Below the pieces are notes generated by a model. That model saw only the letters and a program-made list of their open reading frames with translations, was not told where the DNA came from and made no database searches. This document shows positions 1-5,139 of a stretch of 5,589 bases of DNA, one piece after another (position 1 is the stretch's first letter; each line of letters starts with the position of its first letter). A program made the translations under genes and the position numbers. The DNA lies in assembly GCA_013138675.1 (NCBI GenBank), contig WTCH01000161.1, forward strand, positions 1 through 5,589, written 5' to 3'. This DNA comes from Woeseiaceae bacterium. GTDB taxonomy: Bacteria; Pseudomonadota; Gammaproteobacteria; Steroidobacterales; Woeseiaceae.

Positions 1-2
1 GC

Positions 3-53
3 CTGGTCGGTTTCGACGCTCAGGCGTTCGACCTCAACCGTGCCGATGACTGA
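3..53 (+). CDS. 3' end of an upstream reading frame, or out-of-frame rsmG N-terminus
   Basis: From base 3 to the TGA at 51-53 one frame reads LVGFDAQAFDLNRADD then stop. Its third codon positions are mostly G or C, as in the real genes here, which suggests it is translated. It overlaps the rsmG ATG at 46 by 8 bases (ATGACTGA), a common layout for coupled genes. mnmG often precedes rsmG, but these residues do not resemble the Lys-rich MnmG C-terminus that I know. Another reading is that this is the missing N-terminal helix of RsmG itself (compare the family pattern L..G...LG..L before the WN motif), thrown out of frame by one base near 51. I cannot decide between them from 53 bases. Confidence 0.4.
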   Translation: MVGFDAQAFDLNRADD

Positions 54-615
54 ACATAGAGAAAAATTCGACGCGCTACTCGATGAGCTCGAGCGCTGGA
101 ACCAAAAGGTCAACCTCACCGCGATTCGTGATCGTGACGAGATGGTCACAGCACATCTCGACGACAGCCTGGCGGCGCAGCCGCTTCTGCGAGGCGGCCG
201 TGTCCTCGATGTCGGGACAGGTGCTGGTTTTCCAGGCCTGCCACTCGCAATTGTCGAGCCGCAGCGCGAATTTCACCTGATCGACAGCAACAACAAGAAG
301 ATCATGTTCGTCCAGCACGTCGCTGGGCTGCTGGGCCTGGACAACGTTACCGCCGTTAAGGCGCGTAGCGAGGACTATGCACCCGGCTATCGCTTTGATA
401 CCGTGATCGCCCGGGCCTTGGCCGCATTGCCGAAGCTTGTGGAGATCGCCGGACACCACGTAGGAGAGGACGGGGTGTTTGTAGCGCTCAAAGGGCGCTA
501 CCCGGAAGAAGAATTAAAACAATTGCCCAATACGTGGCGCAGCAACGTAGTGGAACTCAAAGTGCCGGGACTCGAGGCGGGTTCACGGCATGCCGTGTTA
601 CTTACACGACTGTAG
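40..615 (+). CDS. rsmG: 16S rRNA (guanine-N7)-methyltransferase RsmG (GidB)
   Basis: RsmG is a cytoplasmic SAM-dependent enzyme that makes m7G527 in the 530 loop of 16S rRNA; its loss is known to give low-level streptomycin resistance. Visible family marks, counting from GTG 40, are RWNQKVNLTAIRD at 19-31, the SAM-binding loop VLDVGTGAGFPG at 55-66, LIDSNNKK at 80-87 (end of the second strand, ribose contact), IARALAAL at 123-130 and ALKGRYPEEE at 149-158. The product is 191 residues against 207 in E. coli, and the shortfall is all N-terminal. GTG 40 and ATG 46 are the only starts visible in this frame and neither has a clear Shine-Dalgarno site; ATG 46 is at least as likely. The frame stays open to base 1, and the true N-terminus may lie in the other frame upstream. 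The TAG stop lies inside a GTAG repeat. parA follows 27 bases later. Family identity is secure; the 5' end is not. Confidence 0.93.
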   Translation: MPMTEHREKFDALLDELERWNQKVNLTAIRDRDEMVTAHLDDSLAAQPLLRGGRVLDVGTGAGFPGLPLAIVEPQREFHLIDSNNKKIMFVQHVAGLLGLDNVTAVKARSEDYAPGYRFDTVIARALAALPKLVEIAGHHVGEDGVFVALKGRYPEEELKQLPNTWRSNVVELKVPGLEAGSRHAVLLTRL

Positions 616-633
616 GAGCGGCGTTAGCCGCGA
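612..633 (+). repeat. GTAG-type REP element, copy 1 (rsmG-parA junction)
   Basis: The element begins GTAGGAGCGGC and ends GTTAGCCGCGA. A 5-bp stem, GCGGC at 618-622 with GCCGC at 627-631, encloses the loop GTTA. It matches the copy at 5453-5474 in 21 of 22 bases, differing only in the first loop base. A GTAG head followed by a short GC-rich stem is the hallmark of REP/SMAG-type repeats mobilised by RAYT transposases in Pseudomonas and Stenotrophomonas; assignment to that class is inference. TAG at 613-615 is the stop codon of rsmG, and the rest forms most of the leader between rsmG and parA. Confidence 0.75.
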
Positions 634-642
634 AATAGACAA

Positions 643-1434
643 ATGGCACGCATCATTGCAATAGCGAACCAGAAAGGCGGGGTCGGCAAGACGACGACCT
701 GCGTCAACCTGGCGGCATCGCTTGCCGCGACGCAGCGCCGCGTGTTGCTTGTCGATATGGATCCGCAGGGTAACGCGACCATGGGCTGCGGCATCAACAA
801 GATGGAGCTCGAGAACTCGTCCTGCGACGTATTGCTCGGTGACGCGACGGCGGCTGACACGATCTTGTCAGCGCCCGAAGGCGGTTTCGCCGTGTTGCCC
901 GGCAACGAGGACCTGACACTGGCGGAGGTCAACCTGCTGCAAGAGATTGGCAGGGAGATGAAACTCAGGAAAGCGCTGGCGCCAGTCGCCGGGCTTTACG
1001 ATTTCATCCTTATTGACTGCCCGCCATCGATCAACATGCTGACCGTTAATGCACTGACCGCTGCAGATGGCGTACTGATCCCGATGCAGTGCGAGTACTA
1101 CGCGCTTGAGGGGCTCAGCTCACTGCTCAACACGATCGAGCAGGTCAAAGACTCAGTTAACTCGAAGCTCGAGGTGTTTGGCATCCTGAGAACGATGTTT
1201 GATCCGCGCATTAACCTGTCAAACGAAGTTTCGCTGCAGCTGATCAAGCACTTCGACCGCATGGTTTTCCGTACCGTCATCCCGCGCAATATTCGCCTGG
1301 CAGAGGCGCCGAGCTTTGGGCGCCCCGCGCTGTTCCACGACCGCTCGTCACGTGGCGCGATTTCCTATCTTGCTCTTGCGGGCGAGATCCTGCGCAGGGA
1401 AGATGCGCGCGAAGGCCGCCTGAGAGCGGTTTAG
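643..1434 (+). CDS. parA: Chromosome partitioning ATPase ParA (Soj type)
   Basis: ParA is a deviant Walker ATPase that binds the nucleoid as an ATP-dependent dimer and is released by ParB, driving segregation of the origin region. The protein opens straight into the first strand and the deviant Walker A loop KGGVGKTT (11-18, signature Lys11 and catalytic Lys16), followed by the A' motif VDMDPQGN (37-44) and Walker B FILIDCPPS (121-129). At 263 residues, with no N-terminal helix-turn-helix, it is the short chromosomal Soj form rather than a plasmid P1-type ParA. ATG 643 is fixed by the motif, which starts at residue 11. No Shine-Dalgarno site lies at normal distance; the nearest AGGAG (614-618) is in the GTAG repeat. 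parB follows after 10 bases, so the two are co-transcribed. The parA stop TAG overlaps the parB ribosome site. Confidence 0.97.
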   Translation: MARIIAIANQKGGVGKTTTCVNLAASLAATQRRVLLVDMDPQGNATMGCGINKMELENSSCDVLLGDATAADTILSAPEGGFAVLPGNEDLTLAEVNLLQEIGREMKLRKALAPVAGLYDFILIDCPPSINMLTVNALTAADGVLIPMQCEYYALEGLSSLLNTIEQVKDSVNSKLEVFGILRTMFDPRINLSNEVSLQLIKHFDRMVFRTVIPRNIRLAEAPSFGRPALFHDRSSRGAISYLALAGEILRREDAREGRLRAV

Positions 1435-1444
1435 GAACCGAGAG

Positions 1445-2332
1445 ATGTCACCAAAGAAACGACTAGGCCGTGGTCTCGACGCACTGCTCAGCAAGCCGGC
1501 CTCAAGGGCGACCGCGGTAAGCGGCCCGGACAGCGGCGAAAGATTGCACCAGCTGCCGGTCGAGCTGCTGCAACGCGGCCAGTACCAGCCCAGGGTCGAC
1601 ATTCGCCAGGACACGCTTGAAGACCTCGCGAATTCGATCAGGGCGCAGGGTGTTGTGCAACCGATCGTTGCCCGCCCTATTCCTGGCACGGGCACACAGA
1701 AATACGAAATCGTGGTAGGCGAACGCCGCTGGCGCGCAGCGCAGATGGCCGGGCTCCAGGAAATTCCAGCCGTCGTCAAAGAGATTCCCGACGAAGCGGC
1801 CATCGCCATGGCGGTCATCGAGAACATCCAGCGCGAGAACCTGAACCCGCTCGAAGAGGCTCGCGCGCTGGACCGGCTTATTCGTGAATTCGACCTGACG
1901 CACGCTGAAGCGGCCGAGGCGGTCGGGCGATCGCGCGCCGCCGTCAGCAACCTGCTGCGCTTGCAGGACCTGTCGGACAAAGTAATGCCGATGCTGGAGT
2001 CGCGCCAGCTAGAGATGGGCCATGCCCGCGCATTGCTCGCTATCAGCAATGCGGTGCAGCAGCTCGACGCGGCTCGGCAGGTCGTCAAGAAAGGCCTTTC
2101 GGTCCGTGAAACCGAGCGCCTTGTACGCAGCATGCTCGACAAGAGCGGCACGACAAAGGCTACAAAGCCCGCTGATTCCGGTAACGCCGACATCCGGCGG
2201 CTCGAAATCGAGGTTTCAGAGAAGATCGGTGCGAAGGTGCGAGTCAATCACACGAAAAAGGGCTCAGGCAAGGTAGTTATCAGCTACAACAGTCTCGACG
2301 AGCTCGACGGCATCCTGAAACACATCAAGTGA
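1445..2332 (+). CDS. parB: Chromosome partitioning protein ParB (Spo0J type)
   Basis: ParB loads at parS sites, switches on CTP binding into a sliding clamp, and stimulates ParA ATPase. Domains in order: a basic N-terminal peptide KKRLGRGLDALL (4-15), the ParA-activating segment; the N-terminal clamp domain with QYQPR (46-50) and the CTP-binding GERRWRA (92-98); ENIQRENLNPLEEA (126-139), the second nucleotide-contact box; a helix-turn-helix for parS at about 152-173 (LTHAEAAEAVGRSRAAVSNL); a linker at about 232-249; and a C-terminal dimerisation domain (250-295) with the Lys-rich KKGSGK (271-276) typical of nonspecific DNA binding. The length of 295 is normal. The start has AGGAA at 1433-1437, 7 bases before ATG. 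I found no parS-like sequence in the window, so its binding sites lie elsewhere. The gene is followed, convergently, by an EAL-domain gene. Confidence 0.97.
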   Translation: MSPKKRLGRGLDALLSKPASRATAVSGPDSGERLHQLPVELLQRGQYQPRVDIRQDTLEDLANSIRAQGVVQPIVARPIPGTGTQKYEIVVGERRWRAAQMAGLQEIPAVVKEIPDEAAIAMAVIENIQRENLNPLEEARALDRLIREFDLTHAEAAEAVGRSRAAVSNLLRLQDLSDKVMPMLESRQLEMGHARALLAISNAVQQLDAARQVVKKGLSVRETERLVRSMLDKSGTTKATKPADSGNADIRRLEIEVSEKIGAKVRVNHTKKGSGKVVISYNSLDELDGILKHIK

Positions 2333-2422
2333 CACCGGGCAGCCGCCGGCGGGATGTTCGTCGCCGTAAATAAAGCGCAGCGTAGCGAGCCATGAAGGCG
2401 AGGAATATGCCGTTGGCGGTTG

Positions 2423-3580
2423 CTATGCCACCTGGTCAGCGTTCCCGGGGCCGTAGACCCTGCGCAGCAGTTTCGGCATTACGGCTTCGGAAATCAGGAA
2501 GCCCTGCATTTTGTCGCAATTAATCGTTTTCAGGAACTCGAAAGTCTCTGAGTCCTCGATACCTTCGGCGCAGACGGTCATGCCGAGGTTGTGTGCGAGT
2601 CCAATAATCGCAGCGAGCACTTTCATCCTGACCGGGTCGTTCTGCGCCCGCTTGAGTGCAGACGCGTGAATCTTGATCTCATCGAACGGCAGCTGATCGA
2701 GCGCGCCCAATGAAGCGGCGGCCACGCGGAAGTCGTCGAGGCACAGGCGAAAACCCTTTTCACGCAATGCTCGCAGGGTCTGCAGGTGCGGCGCATCGGG
2801 GTCGCCAAGGTCTTGTTCCGCGACTTCGAACGTAAAGCTGGAGCTGTCCAGCCCGTACTTGCCAACCAGGGACGCAAATCTGTCCGCGGTCTTGAGGTCG
2901 TCAAGCTGGCTGGGCGCAAGGTTGACGCAGGCACGGAAGTCGAGCCCCTTGTTCTTCCAGCGAACCAGTTGGGCGGCAACCTCATGCAGCACGAGTTCGG
3001 TCAGCTGGCCCATGAGCCCGAACTCCTCGATTTCGGGCAGAAACTCCAGTGGGCCCACGAGGCCATGCCTGGGGTGGCGCCAGCGGATCAGCGCCTCTGC
3101 TTCCCGGGTTTGCCACTGTTTGCTGGAGCTGCGCTCGACTTTTGGCTGGTACTTGACGATGAACTGGCGCTCTCGGATAGCTTCATCGAGATCCTCTCGC
3201 GACAGTCGCAACATTCGACTCCGGCAGGCCCTGGCAGCTGCGCTCAGGGTATCGAAATCAAAATCCGGACCGACCCACTCAAGATTGTCGAGCTTGGCCA
3301 GCTGCTCGAGTGTCGTAACTTTAGCGCTGTCCTTGAGGCGCCGCCGGTCAGCCGCAACGATGACGCCGAACTGGGCATTGCTTTCAGCATCACGCAGGGT
3401 GGCAACAACGCCTTCGGAAACATCGGTCTCGGTCAGCAAGACAATACGGCGCATACGGCCGACCATGAGCTCGGCGAGCGTCGCCGTACTGGCGAAAACA
3501 GTCAGCGTCAGGCTCAGCTCCCGGACGATGTCTTTGACCGCCTGGGCGCGTTTCGATGATTCGCTGGCAATAAGTAGCAT
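2423..3580 (-). CDS. EAL-domain protein with degenerate receiver-like N-terminus
   Basis: Residues 1-125 alternate strands and helices like a response-regulator receiver (LLIAS, LTVFAS, RRIVLLTE, FGVIVAAD, LEWVGPDFD). The acidic pocket after strand 1 is absent, strand 3 ends LLTETD without a clear phosphoacceptor Asp, and the usual Lys-Pro is Gly104-Pro105, so phosphorylation is unlikely. Residues about 129-376 form an EAL domain, the cyclic-di-GMP-specific phosphodiesterase fold: EALIRW (162-167), VNLAPSQL (219-226), FEVAEQ (251-256), DDF (282-284), Lys303, AEGIE (338-342) and MQGF (358-361). The loop after DDF is RVAAASL where active enzymes usually have GTGYSSL, and the usual KxD motif is Lys303-Ile-His305. 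It may be a weak enzyme or a cyclic-di-GMP sensor. No membrane segment is seen, so it is cytoplasmic. ATG 3580 is supported by AGGAG (complement of 3586-3590), 5 bases upstream. The gene is convergent with parB and divergent from the atp operon, so it is probably transcribed alone. Confidence 0.92.
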   Translation of the reverse strand: MLLIASESSKRAQAVKDIVRELSLTLTVFASTATLAELMVGRMRRIVLLTETDVSEGVVATLRDAESNAQFGVIVAADRRRLKDSAKVTTLEQLAKLDNLEWVGPDFDFDTLSAAARACRSRMLRLSREDLDEAIRERQFIVKYQPKVERSSSKQWQTREAEALIRWRHPRHGLVGPLEFLPEIEEFGLMGQLTELVLHEVAAQLVRWKNKGLDFRACVNLAPSQLDDLKTADRFASLVGKYGLDSSSFTFEVAEQDLGDPDAPHLQTLRALREKGFRLCLDDFRVAAASLGALDQLPFDEIKIHASALKRAQNDPVRMKVLAAIIGLAHNLGMTVCAEGIEDSETFEFLKTINCDKMQGFLISEAVMPKLLRRVYGPGNADQVA

Positions 3581-3585
3581 CTGGG

Positions 3586-3590
3586 CTCCT
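3586..3590 (-). promoter_or_regulatory. Ribosome binding site of the EAL gene
   Basis: AGGAG read on the minus strand lies 5 bases before ATG 3580-3578. It is the main evidence that this ATG, and not an internal one, is the start. Confidence 0.75.
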
Positions 3591-3601
3591 GAATGCCCCC
3601 T

Positions 3602-3607
3602 TTTATA
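3602..3607 (-). promoter_or_regulatory. Possible -10 box for the EAL gene
   Basis: The minus strand reads TATAAA here, giving a transcript that would begin about 15 bases before the start codon and include the AGGAG site. No TTGACA-like -35 box lies 15-18 bases upstream and there is no extended -10 TG, so the promoter would be weak or activator-dependent. Confidence 0.25.
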
Positions 3608-3688
3608 CCGCTGATTTCGGCCCTCATATGTGCGTTAAGTCGCATTGACGAAAATCGCAGTAAATACCGGGAAAAACAGGGCTAAACA

Positions 3689-3715
3689 GCGCCGAAGAAA
3701 CGCCGAATTCGGCGC
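3689..3715. promoter_or_regulatory. Palindrome / candidate operator upstream of atp promoter
   Basis: Bases 3701-3714 are a perfect 14-bp palindrome, CGCCGAATTCGGCG. A second arm, GCGCCGAA at 3689-3696, can also pair with TTCGGCGC at 3708-3715 (8-bp stem, 11-base loop). The palindrome ends 10 bases before the -35 box of the atp promoter and about 95 bases upstream of the EAL start. It is placed to act as a regulator site for one or both divergent units. No specific regulator can be named. There is no T-run, so a terminator role is unlikely. Confidence 0.45.
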
Positions 3716-3724
3716 CCGCATCGG

Positions 3725-3753
3725 TTGCTATGGCGGGGGTCCGACACTATAAT
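3725..3753 (+). promoter_or_regulatory. Sigma-70 promoter of the atp operon
   Basis: TTGCTA (3725-3730, 4 of 6 matches to TTGACA) is followed after exactly 17 bases by TATAAT (3748-3753, full consensus). Transcription would start near 3760, giving a leader of about 100 bases before atpI. It is the best promoter match I found in the window and lies where the ATP synthase operon needs one. This is pattern matching, not mapped. Confidence 0.75.
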
Positions 3754-3795
3754 GCGCACGCTAACTACAGGCCCGCCTGGAACCGAAATCAAGAC

Positions 3796-3839
3796 AAGCG
3801 CCACAACCCGCCGGAAACCCCGATGGACGTGGCGTTTTT
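3796..3839 (+). promoter_or_regulatory. Leader hairpin followed by T-run, possible attenuator
   Basis: CGCCAC (3799-3804) pairs with GTGGCG (3829-3834), and the pairing extends through AAG with TTT to about 9 bp including one G-U. The loop is 24 bases. TTTTT follows the GC stem directly at 3835-3839. It lies in the atp leader, 6 bases before the GGAGG site of atpI. The shape recalls an intrinsic terminator, but the loop is long and the Ts are shared with the stem extension. Confidence 0.35.
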
Positions 3840-3860
3840 AGTGCCGGAGGCAAGTAAAAA

Positions 3861-4247
3861 ATGCTCAAGGTGCTGGTCGGCCAAATCGGAATCGGGGCGG
3901 TCCTCGCCGCTGCGCTTTGGGGCCTTTACGGAAATGTTGCGGGTTACTCGGCGCTGCTTGGCAGCCTGACCTGCGTAATTCCAAACGCATTTTTGGCGCT
4001 GCGGCTCGTAGTACCACGCCGGGACCCTGGGGCAGGCGCCCTGATCCGGGCAGCATACATCGGTGAACTCGGAAAACTGGCGTTAACCGTGCTGATGTTC
4101 AGCATTGTTTTTGCCATGGTGCGGCCACTTTCAGCGGCGGCACTGTTTGCTGGGTTTATTGCTGCGCAGTTAATGACCATCGCCGGTCTGCTGCTGCGCG
4201 ATGGACGAGAAACGGACGAGACAACGAGAAACAAGAATGGCGACTGA
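3861..4247 (+). CDS. atpI: ATP synthase accessory protein AtpI
   Basis: AtpI is a small inner-membrane protein encoded first in many atp operons. It is not a subunit of the finished enzyme; work on the family points to help in c-ring assembly or ion uptake. The 128-residue product has four hydrophobic segments at about 5-25, 27-48, 66-87 and 90-112, a PNAFLALR motif (41-48) after the second, and GELGKLALTVL (68-78) entering the third, matching the family pattern GE..K. The tail (113-128) is short, charged and hydrophilic. The start is firm: TAA lies in frame at 3855-3857 just upstream, and GGAGG (3846-3850) is 10 bases before ATG. The 3' end overlaps atpB by 11 bases, suggesting coupling. Sequence is poorly conserved in this family, so position in the operon carries much of the call. 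Confidence 0.9.
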   Translation: MLKVLVGQIGIGAVLAAALWGLYGNVAGYSALLGSLTCVIPNAFLALRLVVPRRDPGAGALIRAAYIGELGKLALTVLMFSIVFAMVRPLSAAALFAGFIAAQLMTIAGLLLRDGRETDETTRNKNGD

Positions 4248-5085
4248 AGGCGGACACGGCGAAGTAGGCTCCGGCGACTACATCCAACACCACTTGCAAA
4301 ACCTCCAGGTCTGTAAGGACGAGGCAGGCGAGTGGGTGTGGAATCACTGCGCGGGGAATTTCTGGGCGATGAATGTCGACTCGATGTTCTGGTCCGTGCT
4401 GCTCGGCCTGGTTTTTGTTGTCCTGTTTCGCGGCGTCGCCAAGAAGACCTCGGCCGACGAGCCCGGTCGATTCCAGGCGTTTGCAGAGATCATCGTAGAC
4501 TTCGTTGACAGCTCTGTTAAGGACACGTTTCACGGCAAGAGCCGCCTGATTGCGCCACTCGCACTGACGATCTTCGTCTGGGTCTTCCTGATGAACCTGA
4601 TGGACCTTGTTCCCGTCGATTGGATTCCGTTGGCCGCAGGGGCGGCAGGCATCCCTTATATGAAGGTCGTACCGACGACGGACATCAATGTCACGTTCGG
4701 CATGTCGCTCTCCGTCTTCGTGCTGATCATCTTCTACACGATCAAGAACAAGGGCGTCACAGGATTCATCCGTGAGCTGACGCTGCACCCGATAGCCCCG
4801 TCGTTCAAGTTTCCGGCCATTATCTTCGCGCCCGTTATTATCGCCTTCAACTTCATCCTCGAAAGTGTCGCGCTGCTGGCGAAGCCGCTGTCGCTGTCAC
4901 TTCGACTCTTCGGCAACATGTTTGCCGGCGAACTCATTTTCATCCTGATTGCCCTGATCGGCTGGTATCAGCTGCCGCTGCACTTCGGCTGGGCCGTATT
5001 CCACATTCTGATCGTTACGCTTCAGGCCTTTATTTTCATGATGCTGACCATTGTCTATCTAAGCCTTGCGTCGGAATCACACTAG
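4237..5085 (+). CDS. atpB: F1Fo ATP synthase subunit a (AtpB)
   Basis: Subunit a forms the two proton half-channels beside the c-ring in the inner membrane. From ATG 4237 the protein is 282 residues (E. coli 271). The N-terminus MATEGG with DYIQHHLQNLQ follows the E. coli form closely, as do VDSMFWSVLLGL and HGKSRLIAPLALTIFVWVF. The essential channel arginine is Arg223 in LRLFGN, with Glu232 in AGELIF, and His256 and Gln263 in the last helix (E. coli Arg210, Glu219, His245, Gln252). A somewhat longer stretch than in E. coli lies before FILESV. An in-frame ATG at 4201 would add 12 charged residues (DEKRTRQRETR) and has no ribosome site, whereas 4237 has GAGAA at 4226-4230; I prefer 4237. It overlaps the atpI stop by 11 bases, so translation is probably coupled. 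atpE follows after 54 bases. Confidence 0.97.
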   Translation: MATEGGHGEVGSGDYIQHHLQNLQVCKDEAGEWVWNHCAGNFWAMNVDSMFWSVLLGLVFVVLFRGVAKKTSADEPGRFQAFAEIIVDFVDSSVKDTFHGKSRLIAPLALTIFVWVFLMNLMDLVPVDWIPLAAGAAGIPYMKVVPTTDINVTFGMSLSVFVLIIFYTIKNKGVTGFIRELTLHPIAPSFKFPAIIFAPVIIAFNFILESVALLAKPLSLSLRLFGNMFAGELIFILIALIGWYQLPLHFGWAVFHILIVTLQAFIFMMLTIVYLSLASESH

Positions 5086-5139
5086 ATTTTTTACGATTTA
5101 AATCAACAAACAGGACTTGATCCTGGGTAGGAGAAACTG
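5086..5139 (+). promoter_or_regulatory. AT-rich atpE translation initiation region
   Basis: This gap is far richer in A and T than its surroundings (ATTTTTTACGATTTAAATC, then AACAAACAGGA) and ends with AGGAG at 5129-5133, 6 bases before the atpE ATG. CAGGA (5111-5115) and TCCTG (5121-5125) can form a small hairpin, and GATTTAAATC (5095-5104) is a palindrome. In E. coli the equivalent U- and A-rich stretch is a known enhancer that raises subunit c synthesis; the same role here is inferred from place and composition. Confidence 0.55.

Noticed and set aside
1348..2247. A 299-codon open frame on the minus strand across parB
   Set aside because: It lies wholly opposite parA/parB, is rich in Ser, Arg and Ala as antisense frames of GC-rich genes are, and shows no known motif. 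parB on the other strand has all family motifs.
2786..3614. Two long plus-strand frames (257 and 251 codons) across the EAL gene
   Set aside because: Both are antisense shadows of the EAL-domain frame, which has a ribosome site and recognisable motifs; the shadows have none.
3645..3666. TTGACG with downstream TAAATA as a second atp promoter
   Set aside because: The spacing is only 10 bases, and no good -10 lies 16-18 bases after TTGACG.
3730..3969. A 79-codon plus-strand frame starting at 3730
   Set aside because: It would start within the spacer of the atp promoter, upstream of the predicted transcript start, and overlaps atpI in another frame.
4201..4236. Upstream ATG of atpB at 4201
   Set aside because: It adds 12 charged residues absent from E. 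coli AtpB and has no ribosome site; ATG 4237 gives the MATE-type N-terminus and has GAGAA 6 bases upstream.
4526..4541. parS-like stretch (GTTTCACG) inside atpB
   Set aside because: It matches the parS consensus TGTTTCACGTGAAACA in only about 10 of 16 positions, mostly one half, and encodes a conserved AtpB segment (TFHGKS).
4156..4788. A 210-codon minus-strand frame across atpB
   Set aside because: Antisense to the strongly conserved AtpB; its charged, low-motif sequence is the mirror of membrane-protein codons.
5127..5133. Third GTAGGAG, before atpE
   Set aside because: It shares only the first seven bases with the GTAG repeats and has no stem; it is explained as the atpE ribosome site.
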